The notes beneath the pieces were generated by a model. That model made no database searches. It was not told where the DNA came from and was given only the letters and a program-made list of their open reading frames with translations. A DNA stretch of 64,000 nucleotides from Margaritispora aquatica (taxonomy: Eukaryota > Ascomycota > Leotiomycetes > Helotiales > Discinellaceae): NCBI GenBank assembly GCA_007644065.1, contig VJWN01000006.1:744001-808000 (forward strand). Direction: 5' to 3'. Positions 11,241 through 23,342 of the stretch are shown one piece after another. The translations under genes were made by a program, and so were the position numbers. Every line of letters starts with the position of its first letter. Positions within the stretch are counted from its first letter, which is position 1.

Positions 11241-13210
11241 TCAGACAACATCCCCATTGCCTCTCGATCTAGATCGAGAATTCAATTCAGTATCGCTCTT
11301 CTCACTCTCCAACGGCGCACCATCACTACCCTCGTCCTCGTCTCCAGCTCTAACTGGCATAGTAGGGGCAAATGAACTTCTGGCACGGATCTTCGCACCG
11401 TAGAAATAGAAGCCAACTGGGATAGGTACCAAAATTACAGCCACGCATCCAAGTAATGTACCAGCCCAGTTGACACCAAGGGCTTTAAACATGTATTGCG
11501 AGAATAAAGGAAAGCCAGCTCCTGCCAATGAGCGCAAGAAGGTGTTACCAGCAATAGCCGATGCTGCAAACATGAGATAGGCATCCACGAGATAGTTGAG
11601 AGATTGCAAGAAGATGGCGAGAAGACCAAAGCCAGTCAGGAGACCAGAGAGCGTTGGGACGATCCAGTGGATCGATTCCTTGTAACCGGACCAGCCAAAC
11701 CAGAAGAGCCCAAGAGCAAAGGAGACACCACCGATGATGACGGGAGGAAGACGCCACTCGGGAACGGGAATGCCGTTGTTAGCTACCAGCTTGCGGTTGT
11801 AAGCTGGCTGGGTGAGTACAATGTAAATTCCGGCAATGATCATGCCAATAACCATTCCGAAGTATGGCAGACCACCTACACCCCCTGACATGCCATGAAT
11901 ACGTTGAAACACGATAGGGTAGGCTGTCAAGAAGAGGTAGAGGAGTCCATAGATGAAAGCCATATAGATTGACAATAACAAAACAATTGGCTCGGTAAAG
12001 AGTAGGCGAAGTGGACGACTGAAGTTCTTGGTGATAAGTTCCCTGAAGTCGATCTCGATCTCTTCTTGCTTGGCATGGATACCCCAGTTCTTGGTCCGAC
12101 GACGTAGCTCGGCAGCTTTGGTGATCAAAATAACTGGTGGGTAGGTCTCTTCCAGAAAGAACAGATCAATCAAGAAAGCAACCGCACCCATAATGGCTAC
12201 GAGCCACTCAGTCCAGCGCCAGCCTAGGGAGGATTCGACTATGAAGCCACCAATGAAAGGTGCTAGGAGAGGACCTGTGAAGACAGTCATCGAGAAAACG
12301 GTGATAGCGAGACCTCTGGTGCGGTTATCGAACATGTCACTGAAGACTGCTGCGACTACTGCCAATGGGCTTGCTCCGAAAATACCTAAATTGTCAATAT
12401 TGAACTCTAAGCGAAGGAAAGGGGTGTGCTTACCTCCCCAGAAGCGACACAGCAGAATCGTTTGCAAATCCTTAGCCGAGGCAACTGCGATTTGGAATAT
12501 AGTGAATCCGAACATAGAGAGCACAAGCGGTAACCTGCGACCACGTAGTTCCGAGAGTGGTGCCCAAAAGGTAGGACCAATGGCAAATCCAAGAACGTAT
12601 AGCGATAGACCAAGAAGTCCAACTTCAGTTGAAACATGATATTGAGCTGCAACCGTTGCGGTGGCGGTCGAAAAGATACTTGATGTAAAAGCTGAGACAA
12701 GAGTTGTGTAGCCGAGCATCACTGCTGTGAGAACCCTGGATATTGTTAGTATCTACCCTTGTCTTGATCATTGCAATTGACCTACTTCTTCTTCATTGGC
12801 CAATTCTGTGCATGCAATGGATCATCTGGTCCTTCGAATTCCACGACATATTCATCTCTATCTGGAAGAGGTGGAGGATATGGTTTTCCCAATCCCATTT
12901 CTGGCATCGGCTTCTTGCTCTCTCTGCTCTTCCCCGTTATGCTCCTGCCCACTGTGCCTGTGTGTTGACTCCTCGCCGTTTGTATCCTGCTAAGAACTGT
13001 GGGATGTCTCTCTAAATCTCGCTGCGTTGAGATACGGCTCATAGCTGCGTCCCGCCTGCTCATTGACGCTTCTGATGAGGATGTTGAGGTACTAGATGCT
13101 GTGGGAATACGCTCGATCTCGTGGCTAAGTCGACCATGAGGAAGACTGGCGAATCGTTCTGGCGAAGCATCGCGCTCTGCTCGTTCCATTTCACGATCGG
13201 CCTCGTTCAT
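11241..13210 (-). CDS. MFS transporter, DHA1 family (multidrug/polyamine type)
   Basis: Plasma-membrane drug or polyamine:H+ antiporter of the DHA1 (12-TM) family, related to the TPO/FLR1 group; the exact substrate cannot be told. Exons on the minus strand are 13210-12786, 12735-12434 and 12385-11241, giving 623 aa. Splicing yields [20 protein letters not shown] and [15 protein letters not shown], both typical of the family. Motif A appears as [15 protein letters not shown], the TM5 motif C as [13 protein letters not shown], and the loop after TM6 as [11 protein letters not shown]. About 140 cytosolic, Ser-rich residues precede TM1, and the tail is acidic. The second intron is 48 nt, a multiple of 3 without a stop, so only the family alignment reveals it. 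Confidence 0.9.
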
Positions 13211-15430
13211 GATTATTGTTGTTTCGATTCCTGGCTAATTGTGCTCAATGAGCTCGATATCGGGGTAGATAATCGCGTGGTAATTAGTCAATGGCGAGGG
13301 AATTGGTAAAGGCTGTATGGTTGTATGGTTGTATAGTATGATAGAAGGCGAAAACAATAGAGAGGAAAGCTAGATGTCTTATTTAAAGACAGAGGCAAAG
13401 AGAGGGATAGCTACGTGCTCCACCAAATGCCGTAACGAATCTACCGAGGACCCCTACCTCACCTTACCAGACCCGACGAGGTAGTCACTAGCCTCGCTCT
13501 TACCTTGTCCTAATGCCGTGTGTGGGCTCATTGAGAAGTGGACTTGTCATGATTTTGCCTTTGTCATGCACCCACAGGGAAACCACAGGGAAACCACAGG
13601 GAAAAAGGCTTGATACTGCAAAGAGTGTCCTGGGATCCACCTCCAATTCACTAATTAACGGATCTGAGTGGTCAAGACGGCCCAAGGCACCTTCCCTCCA
13701 ACCCTGTTGTGCATCTTTCGTTCAATCTCTGAAATCCCAACCCGGACCCGCGATTGGGTTTGTCTAGCGTTTTCCAGAAGACTCGGAGGGGACGAAAGAG
13801 GATCCAAATTTGGTGCCATATCTCTCGGCTTTGTCACCCAAGGGACGCAAGGGGTGCTGGTAGTGGTAGATGGTGGCACGTCATAGCAAAATGTCAAGAA
13901 CGGACGAACCCGCTTATCGTTCACCAAAGTCTGCATCCGACGGAGGTAACCTACTATATTCTACAGGGCGGTGTTAATTTAATTCCGAGGCATGAAAACC
14001 ACTGAACATTGGACGGACAACTGTGACCGTGGTTAGCGAAGAACCGAGCACCGATGCTGAATAAAGTTGCCAGGAATTGGGATGACGACGGTGGCGTTTC
14101 ACCGCCCGGTCATAAAACTTGTGATTTTTTTTATGAAAAGAAAAAGAGATTTTCCAGGGTGTGAGTGGTCATTTCTTTAAGCCGAGCTGGATTATGAAAT
14201 GCCGACTGCCAACAGCCGAGGCATTTCAGGTCCAGGGAGAGGGATGATATCTAAGCCGATGGATGAGGTTAAGCTTTACGGCTTTTAATGGATCTGCATG
14301 GGAAGAGAAAAAAAAAATATCAAGGTTCAATGTTTTGGTATCGTGCATTGGTGAGACACCAATCTAGTCTAGACTTTGCACTTGGCAATCTCATTTAGAT
14401 GCGTATGGACACGTAGCCGATCCAAGTGTCTGAGATGCTGAGAACAGGTTGGATTGCTCTCTGCGTGGGTTAGACAATTAAAGCTTCAGCTTCCTTCCTC
14501 GTATATTAGCATATAGCCAAACTAAGTTAAGAAAGTACCATTCTTAGCAGGTCTACCTGTATTAGTTGGCACACACAACTTGACGCTATATTGACTCGCT
14601 TCCTGTCGCTATTTCAGTATGGTTACTTCAATCGGGCCTCATCACACTTAGACACAATCTCTGACGCAGGCTCGGTAATTATACCGCCTCAAGGTCTACC
14701 TACTATAAATTAAGCGAAACAGATGGCGACAGCAAAACTCACAAAGATGTGGTATCTTGCGGATAAGAAAATACTTGTCAAAGGAGTGGTGGGACAGGAG
14801 TTGAGAGCCGCGCTGAGGAGGTATATTGCCTGCCCAGTAGACAGACGACTTAGGGGTCGATGAGGCAGATTATAAATCAATAAAGGTAGACATGAAGTAC
14901 TGTGCAAGGTATTAAACAGACATCAACTTCCAGCAATGCATTCATTCAGTATTTATACAGAACTATCCAAATCTTGGCATTTAATGACTAGTACCATCAC
15001 TTCACATTAAACACAGCTCAGCGTATGACCATGCGTATTTCGTTCACAAAGTTAAGCGAGACTAGGTAAAACTGCATCCGGCAGGTAGGTCCTTTTATAA
15101 TCTCAGTATATCTAAGGTATCTATTCGCTGAAGAAGGGAATTCTTCGCAGTTGACTAAGATCTATCATATAAGGCAACACTATTCTCACATCCTTCAGTA
15201 GACTATCAAGCCACTACAATATCGTTTAAGAGGGATAAAGGGATCAGCTTCTGTGCAGGACAGTCATTACTCCAGCACGATGCCCTTTTTTAATTTTTCG
15301 TAAATCCCGCATATATTTCAAGTGTCGCTTACGATCAAAGTTGATAGGTTACTTCGTCAAGTTCATGGTTTATCATTGTAAGGTATCTATCTTATACACT
15401 CAGCACCCAAACACACGGCTGGGACCAATC
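13211..15430. other. Intergenic, about 2.2 kb, between DHA1 and inositol transporter genes
   Basis: No supported gene on either strand. Holds the 5' side of the DHA1 gene, a 3 x 11-bp perfect tandem repeat at 13572-13604 and A-rich runs near 14131-14150 and 14309-14318. The ORF-poor, A/T-rich stretch 14.1-15.3 kb looks like plain intergenic DNA. I could not identify a transposon relic. Confidence 0.55.
13572..13604. repeat. Perfect tandem repeat CCACAGGGAAA x3
   Basis: Three head-to-tail identical 11-bp copies in the region upstream of the DHA1 transporter gene, about 360 bp before its start. Confidence 0.9.
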
Positions 15431-17172
15431 TCACAAGTCATCCGCTCGTCTAACACTCTCCCGCACACCCCACCCATCCGCAAGCAGCGCCCCCGTCTCC
15501 TCCAAACTGAGTCCCTTAGTCTCAGGATAAATACGCCAAATCAGCATCCACCCACCGACACAAACGCCGGCATAAACGACAAACGTCCACGGCGGGGTCA
15601 GAAACTCCATCATCGGCAAGAAGGTCAACCCCACCACGAAATTCGCACCCCAATTGACGCTCGTGCTCATTCCCGAGCCCAAGCTCCGGATGCTGAGCGG
15701 GAAGAGCTCGGATTGCATCCACGGGACGTTGCCGAGACCGAGGGCGTACGCGCCGACGTAGACCATGATGCTGGCGAGCACGAGCATGGGCGCGTAGCGC
15801 TGTGACATGGGAACTGAGTCGTAGGCGGAGGCGGTGCTGGATGGGTTGATGGCGTTGAGGTCGGATGGGAGAGTGATGAAGTTGAAGCCTAGGGCGCAGA
15901 GGAGGAGCCCGAATGCCATGAGCGGGATGGAGTAGAGGAGGATGCGGCGACGACCGACACGGTCGATCAGGAAGAGGGCGACGCAGGTGAGGATGAAGTT
16001 TGTAGCTGCGACGGATAGGGAGGTTAAAGTTGGCGACTGGAATCCGAGGAGAGTGAAGATAGTGGCGGAGAAGTACATGAGAGAATTCTAGATGTTTGTG
16101 TTAGTGGTGAAGGGGCGAAAGTAAGTTGAGTATACATACGAAACCACAGAGTTGTTGGAGACCTTGGAGTAGACAAGCTATAGTCAAAGCTCTCCTATTT
16201 CCAGGCACTCGGAATAGCTCACTCCAGGTGTCTTTCGCTTCAGTAAGCCAACCTGAGCTCTTCTGCATATTATCTCTCATGCGTCCTCGCTTGGCTTCAT
16301 GTTCCTCTTGCACCTCATTCTCCACTCCTTTCAATACACCATCTACCATTCTCTGGACATCAATCCCAGCTCCAAACACTTTGTTCAACACTCTCCTAGC
16401 CTCATCCTTTCTGTCCACCATAACCAACCATCTTGGAGTTTCGGGCATGATAATCATCAAAAGCCCTTGTGCAGCAGCAGGCACAGCTCCAAGTCCAACC
16501 AACCACCTCCATCCATTCCCATCTCCATATTCCACGAACGCCCAGCCCATGATATACGCCACGACCTGACCCAGCGTGATGAACAAAATGACCATAGTGA
16601 TCAGCCTCCCTCGAAACGGTGCAGGCGAGAGCTCAGCAATATATAGCGGTGCAACGAAACTCCCCGCCCCAACAGCGAGACCAACAATCGATCGCCCTGC
16701 AATCATGCACCATACTGATTTCGAGATAGCTTGCAGAAGGGCTCCAAGAATAAATGCTACATCTGCCAGGAGCACAACCCGCTTCCTTCCCAGACTGTCG
16801 GCCAAGATACCCGACACTGGCGAGACGAAGAGGGCGAAAAGCGCGGTAGCAGATGTAATGAGTGACTTATCGAGCGTGCTCAATGGTTCTCCCAGGTCGC
16901 TCCCAATAGAGACCAAAGTCGCTGATATAACACCCGTGTCATCTAGTGATGGCATCAATATGTAGTTTCCCCTCAGCTACGTGGTTTCTAGACTTACATC
17001 CAAACAAGAGACCCGTCATGCCGGCTGTCAATGTCAAAAGCCAGACGAATATGCCAGGGTTCTTCAGGTTCTTCTCAAGCAAGAGAGAGACGTCACTCAG
17101 GTCTTCTCCCTCTTCGTAGTTTCCATCGCCTTCATGGCGCATGAGCGGCTCCTCGGCAGAGTCTCCTGCCAT
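15431..17172 (-). CDS. MFS sugar transporter, myo-inositol transporter (ITR) type
   Basis: Proton-coupled polyol uptake at the plasma membrane; family similarity points to myo-inositol. Exons on the minus strand are 17172-16998, 16942-16140 and 16087-15431, giving 544 aa. Splicing creates LLFGYDTGVISATLV (TM1) and LQQLCGFNSLMYFSATIF (TM7). The latter form, NSLMYFS followed by a TNF segment and RVGRRRILL, is characteristic of yeast Itr1/2. Sugar-porter marks are DSLGRKR, PLYIAELSPAPFRGR, PETPRWL and PETKGLSLEE. YALGLGNVPWMQSELFP also matches inositol carriers. The cytosolic N-terminus is short and acidic. It is followed downstream on the same strand by nothing close. The acyl-CoA oxidase gene lies 330 bp upstream of its start, also on the minus strand. 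Confidence 0.88.
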
Positions 17173-17502
17173 GTTGAGGAGGGCTATAGATTGGAATGCC
17201 GTGATTGAATGGGAATAATGGCTTCACCCGCCATGAGGGACTTGGAAAAGAGCTCTATGAAGGTCTCGTATTTGAGGTAAGTGAGGCATGCAGTGGGCGA
17301 TGCTGGAGGTGAGGCTGTAGCCTCGGGAACCCCTGTCGAGATGCTAAACAGCAAATCAAAGGCTTATATCCACACACATGCTTGATAATTTTCACGATGG
17401 TAGATGGTTGGAGAAGAGGCGAAGGGAATTCCATAGAGTTCATGTCAATTATGTCATATTTAACTATATACAATTTCATACTCCAACAACAATTTTGCTA
17501 TC
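17173..17502. promoter_or_regulatory. Promoter region of the inositol transporter gene
   Basis: 330 bp between the acyl-CoA oxidase stop and the transporter start, both minus strand. It must hold the 3' end of one and the promoter of the other. No specific motif was recognised. Confidence 0.4.
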
Positions 17503-19700
17503 TTACAACTTACTCTTAAACTTTGCAGTCTCATCACTCTTAATCAAAACATCATTGTCTGGGTATGGATCAACAGTCAGGCCATTGAGAGGATTCAACT
17601 CGCTGGCTCGGTGGAACATATCCTCGTAAACCTTACCGTCATACCGCCCCAAAGACGAGTCGAGTTGCCAGTCGGGAAACTGCCAAGCGTCGACGAGTCT
17701 TAACGCATGAGGTCGGATCTCCTCGAGCAACTTCATGACGCTTTTGGTCCTAGCCAGCTGAATCTGACGAACAGTTACAGCAGAAGATGAGTAGAACTCG
17801 GATGCCTCTTTCTCCAAAGTGTTCAGAGCGTAAAGACGGAATAGCTTGTGCAGAACAGTGATGGTAGCAGAGTCCAGCTCATACTTGAGAGTCTCACTTT
17901 GAAGAGCATCATAAAAGTTCTTGACCACAAGGTACTGCGAGTGAGCAGTGCTGAGTCGCCAGAAATCGACGAGAAGAGAATTCCAGGAATTCTTCTCCGC
18001 GTCTCTATGCTTAAGTGCCTCAAAAGTCAGGAAAGATGTCCTCCATGCAAAAGCAGCAACGAGGTCACTGTCGGATCCCAGAATATCGAAAGCAGCACCC
18101 ATGTCCTGCTTTTGCAAGTATGTCGAAAATATCTTTGTTGTATCATTGTTTGGTGCTTCGCCTTTTAATACTGCTCGAGCAGATTTTAAGAGCTTGAAAA
18201 GTTAGCACTAGAACACTCTTTTAAGCGAGGCTAAACTTACATAGCGAGCTACTTGCTGAGTTAGCATGTAGTTGTCGCCTTCCCACGTTGTCGTTGGCAG
18301 ATAATCCGCATACCAAGAGCCAATGCCACTAAAAGAGCTATACCCGTGACCTCCACAAGCCCTTCGACAGACTTCGAGTCCTTCAGCTGCTGTTGTACTT
18401 CCTAGTGCCTTCAATCCACATGATGTTGCGTGCAGATCAGCAAGTAAGTCTGAGCCAGAGGCAAGCTCCTCAGGCCCAGCACCGCGATTGGAGTCTGCAA
18501 CTTTGCCAGCATCACCTTGCATTCTCTTTTGGTTTTCTTGATACAGACCCATCATTGCTTTACCAGTAAAGTGCAAAGCGAAGGTGGCAGCGAGAAGAGG
18601 CAACAAGCGAAATTGAACCATGGTATAGTTCAGAACCTGGTTTTCTCCATGGGCGTCCGCAGGGGCATCACGATCCTGGAATTGTCTTCGCACTGAAGCG
18701 TAACGAGTAGCAATAGTGACTCCACGGGCAAGAACTCCACCGGATTGCAGCACAATGGTTGAGCGAACCCATGTAAGTGTACCATAGATTAGCGAGGCAG
18801 ATGCTGGCTTAATGTATTTTCCGGTCTCCTTATCAACACCAGAAAACTTAGCAAGCATGTTGACATGAGGGATCTTGACTTTGTTTAAGAGAAGGAAACC
18901 GTTGTCCATAGTGTTATAACCGAATTTTGGTCCAATATCCCCAACGTGTATTCCGTCCAACGGTTGGTGTGTTTTCATGTCTCTAATCTGGCAAACGAAC
19001 GGATGCGGCCCATATGATTTGCCATTGATAATGAGTTGAGCCATAACAACAGCGTGGTTTGCCGTACGTCCAAGAGACCCGATCCACCATTTCGATGCTG
19101 TCAAGTGTGGCGAATGTAGAATGAAGGTCTTGTCTTTTGGATCCCAGGTAGCAGTGGTCTCCAAGCCTCTCACATTGGAACCGTGACCCAGTTCTGTCTG
19201 TGCATAGCAGCCAATGGCCTCGTAATTCTCTGCGGGTTCGAGGAACAGCTTGTGTTGCTCAGGTGTGCCTTGATCGCGAAGGGTAGTCTGCGGACTTGTC
19301 AGCAAGTATCAAACACATTGAGAATGGGATTCCGGACCAAGTACATGCTGGCATGTAGACCATATGGGCCAGGCTCACTGATCAACTCATTGGCCACCAT
19401 ATATTCATCTCTATTCCAGTTGTGCTTGACTTGCAATTGCCTCAACCTCTTCGCTCTCGCCAACGCCGTCTTGAACCTATCCACTCGTCCATCGAAGTAG
19501 TTCTGGGATTTGTCGAAGACTTTTTCGGCTTGGAGAATCTCGAGGATTCGGCTTTGACGGTCCAGGACTTCTTTGGTAAAGAGGAATTCGGATAGTTTCT
19601 CCACAGATATCTTTGACTTGTCCCTCTCAGCTTGGATGAGTTCACTTCCTTGAGGACCAGATGGCTTCAGGTCTTTGACCCATTGTGGAGTTGGTGACAT
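17503..19700 (-). CDS. pox1: Peroxisomal acyl-CoA oxidase
   Basis: FAD enzyme for the first, H2O2-producing step of peroxisomal beta-oxidation. Exons on the minus strand are 19700-19338, 19287-18241 and 18192-17503, giving 699 aa, a normal length. Family segments are GCYAQTELGHGSNVRGLETT, SKWWIGSLGRTANHAVV, GDIGPKFGYNTMDNGFL and CGGHGYSSFSGIGSWYADYL. The Glu of TTTWEGDN (residue 457) is the expected catalytic base. The protein ends in Ser-Lys-Leu, a perfect PTS1 signal. I prefer the ATG at 19700 (MSPTPQWVKDLKPSG). An ATG at 19760 in the same frame would add 20 residues. The first intron (19288-19337) has a weak GTCCGG donor but a CTGAC branch and CAG acceptor, and gives SMYLTTLRDQGT. Confidence 0.92.
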
Positions 19701-21112
19701 GATGACAGGTGGGACGTTTATTTCAAGAATTGGTCGACGAAAGCCTTGGGTATGAATCACTTATTTATGTCCTTCTTTTCCACTGCTTTCGGCCCTCGGT
19801 TTGTATTCGTTTTCAAGTCTCATGGTCTCATGGTACATTCTCCAAGCATCAACATCACAATGCAGTGGGGCCCACCGTAGAAGCTAGTTTTGGGCCGAGG
19901 TACAGTAAGCTCTCTGCTTGAAGGAAGCCGAGAGGAACTCGAAATCATGTTGAGGTTTCATGACTGTTGAATTCTCGAAAGCTTCTATTGCGCCAATCTT
20001 CAGCATAATGTGAGAAAGCTATACTAAATTTAAGGATAATATTGCAAGTTACTCTGTTGCACATCCTGCAAGGCTACAGGCAAAATAATTTTGAGGTTGT
20101 AAAAATGATGACGCCTCGTGGCACAGGTTTCTCGTTTTGGACTTCACCCCCGCTGTGCAGCCATTCATCCAGCCAATTGATCCAATTGATCCTGGTTAAA
20201 AGTCATACCCTTGAAAGACATACTGGCATTGTATCCCAGCCAGAACTGAAGAACATGTGAAATGTCTCAGTTGATCGATCTCATGCTCGCCAAGCTGATT
20301 ATCTCATATCACGTTCATGTTGTCTTCAAACTCGAGTACTCAATAAGACATGTAATACGGTCTTGGTCAATTCAACGAGTCTGTTTGTACATAGCGAGCA
20401 ATACAATTCCTACTGCGAGTGCCTGTAGAACCATTGCCTTGACAGGAATAGCTGCAGTCTCATTTCTCCAGAGCATCTCGGTCGCCTTGGACGCATAGAA
20501 TCCAAGGAGTTCCTGGGTTCTCTGAAGCTTTTTCTCTCCATTTTTATTATGAAAGTATAGAGCACCAAGTCAATGAGTAATAATTTCTTTAAGAGTGTGC
20601 CCCTAAGCATTTTCCTAGATCAACGACGAGGACCCACAAACATATTCTCAGCGTCCATTATAGATGTTTCACCTGTTGAGACCATCTTCTTTTCTTGGAC
20701 TTCTGTCCTTCATGTTGTTGCTCCTAACATCGTCTTGGAGTATAAGCCTCGCTTATTGTTGTGACGATTGACCTGTGTGGTCATTCTCCATTCTTGACTC
20801 GAGCGGAATTAGATACCTTGAGTTGTACGAAGAAAACTGCAGAAAGACTCCAACAATCATTAAGATTTTTCGAGAGAAAGTGTTGTCATTGGCACGATAC
20901 TTTACGTGGAATTTCTTGGCCTGAGTGGTAAGTGGCAGGCATATTAGTACTTTCAAGTACCTTCCAAGGCAATATTGGTATCGTTCTTTTGGAAGGCACT
21001 TCGTACATATCCTTCTTGCATCTCTCTCTCTAAGATTTATCAGCGTCTGTTGATCCCAAGCAATCGTGCATTATTTATTATTCCTCAGTAGCCCTATTGA
21101 ACTACCTCTTTC
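19701..21112. other. Intergenic, divergent region between acyl-CoA oxidase and Cys-rich protein genes
   Basis: The two flanking genes point away from each other, so both promoters lie here. No gene of its own is supported. Short frames at 20410-20610 and 20753-20956 (minus) and 20262-20498 (plus) show no domain. Confidence 0.55.
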
Positions 21113-22225
21113 ATGCTTGCTATGGCTCAAGTACCCATCCAACCACCGCCTTCAGTGGCCATGGCTGAATTCAGACACTACCACGAGACTTATTCTCCCA
21201 AACCATCCTCCTCGATCGATAACCTAAGATACCGTGCTTCCACATTCAGCGAACGAGTTCTGCGACGTCGATATCTTCTCGTGGTTTTGGCACTTGTAGT
21301 AATCGTGATCATGGCAATTAGCATCCTCTTCGTGGCACATGCATACTATGTACAATGGGGAGGGCAGGGCTTCTTAACCACTAGAGATATCCTGCTTGAA
21401 AACGATTTACCGAGCCTTTTTCTCCCAGTCAGAAAAGTGCAGGTCGGTTGGGATGCTAGCAAAGGCGAGGATAGTTCCCTTCTTGAAAATCTGCCATGGA
21501 ATTTACGTGCCTTGGGGCCGGGATCCAACGTCCCTTTCTACACTTGTGGAGACCAACATAACAGCTGTGAAGCTTACGACCAGCCTGTGAGTTGTCATAT
21601 CCAAAGCATGGTAATTTGGAAGCTGATATTTTAGAACATTTGCTGCCCATTTGGATTAAATTGCTACAAGGGTACTTTCACACGGTCAGGAATTTTCTGT
21701 TGCAACTCTACAGTCTCTGGATGGTCTTGTGAACATGCCGAACAAAAGTCACCGAAGTGTTTAGACTCTTTGGTCGAATGCTCGGTGGCTACAGGCGGAG
21801 GGTGTTGTCCATCTGCTTTAGAGTGCTCGCCAAACGGATGCGTCCATGTTCGACCAGCTTCAACAGTGAAAACTCCGTCTGGTATGTGTTTTTCCTCGTT
21901 CGCATTGTTTTAAGCTCCTCCAACTTTGACACCGCTTTCAGATTTCTCGTCCATAATTGAAACCGGATCTGCCAGCCAGACTGCATCGGATTCTAGTAGT
22001 GCACCCAAATCCGTAACCATGAATAGTATTAGTATCACTGGTACGCCAATAACTGTCACAAACACCATCTTTGCGATACCCAAGGCTACCGTGACATTGG
22101 CGAAATCTGGTGAGGTCCTGGAATCTGGCAGTGGTGCTGGAGAATCCCTCGTCACACGAATGCATCTCCCGTACTCTTTCGGTGGCGCCCTTTTAGGTGT
22201 GGCATTATGTATGGGTATGATGTAG
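21113..22225 (+). CDS. Membrane-anchored Cys-rich extracellular protein, unknown function
   Basis: Not recognised as a named family. Exons are 21113-21586, 21635-21881 and 21942-22225, giving 334 aa. A cytosolic head of about 60 residues ends in FSERVLRRRYLL, followed by one strong transmembrane helix (about residues 63-83, LLVVLALVVIVIMAISILF). Then comes an ectodomain with about 15 cysteines, mostly in pairs or short spacings (NICCPFGLNC, GIFCCNS, GGGCCPSALECSPNGC). A Ser/Thr-rich stalk follows, ending in a weakly hydrophobic tail GGALLGVALCMGMM that may be a GPI signal or a second helix. Both introns have standard GT/AG ends, and splicing keeps the Cys pattern in frame. The layout suggests a cell-surface protein. 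Whether it faces out as type II is inference. Confidence 0.7.
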
Positions 22226-23342
22226 GCATTATACAAGGGTTTGCGTCGGCATCATGAAGATTGGCAAAGATAGGGAGCTTCTCGACTGTCCTGCTACTTA
22301 GACACTGCATTGATGTCGGCATAGAATAGGAGCAAAGAATTTGTTTAGACAGTAGCAGTGATCATGGTCTTGTCTGGAAATAGCCTCCACAGAATTGAAG
22401 TTGCTGCTGATATCGAAATTGGTTAGAAGTAAGGAGAATGGAGGGAGATAAAGAGGATCCCACTTCGTTGTTAAGTTACATTGGAAATATTCTCATCAAG
22501 ACTTTACCCACTTCGCCATGACATTCAAGCTCATTGATATACTAAGCTTATTATAATTCAACTCAATTTGTTGAGAACAGCAATCGGACAGGAGTTTTCG
22601 AAATATTTGCAATACCTTTTCACCCAAGGTCAGATGAAACCCTGTGTGTTCTTGTCGCATCTGACTTTGATGGTCTCTTTATCGCCACGCTTGGCTATTG
22701 TGGCATCTAATGACCTAACTCGCAAAGGAATTGATTATCGAACTATCAGAAAAGGCTGCTATTATTTCAAATCGAGGTGTGCGTGCCCTGGAAAGATTTG
22801 GTAGTTTGGTAAATCAGGCCAGGGTCTTTTCTACCCATGTTAGCTGGATTCGGCAAGCATCAATCTTTTGGGTGACCACCCTCATGGAATTCTGAACTTA
22901 CGGAAGGCACGCGGGCCAGTCGTTGTGGTTTAAACTTTCCCATTTAAGTTGTGTGGGAATGCTGCCGGGCCACTTGTACCTGTCGCTTTTTCTCTACTGG
23001 GCTTAAAGCTAGTTAGTGACTATTGAATCGTCCTGTTCGATTTTCACACCAATACCAATACCAACTACAAATAGACAAGCATCCGCTTGTCCTAAAGATC
23101 AAGGTTAGCTGATGTGATTAGTGACGGTAGCTTTCTTTGCTGCATAACAAAGCTGATATCAATCATGGTCTCTCCTTTCCATGGCTTGTGTATTTCATTT
23201 CGTTGATTGCTTACATTCCCTCTTTCCCTGAGTATATACTTGCCGCTGCTGTTGAGCGGTTGCTTCCTGACCTAGCAACCACCCTCATTTAGAGGGTAAT
23301 TCGCAACTTCATGAAGCGAGTCTGGCATTCACAACATTCGAA
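22226..23342. other. Intergenic between Cys-rich protein and RGS protein genes
   Basis: No supported gene. Contains the 3' region of the Cys-rich gene and the RGS gene promoter. A frame at 22568-22804 has no domain. Confidence 0.6.

Noticed and set aside
15341..15805. Plus-strand frame opposite the inositol transporter
   Set aside because: Antisense shadow rich in Arg/His/Pro; the minus-strand gene has clear family motifs.
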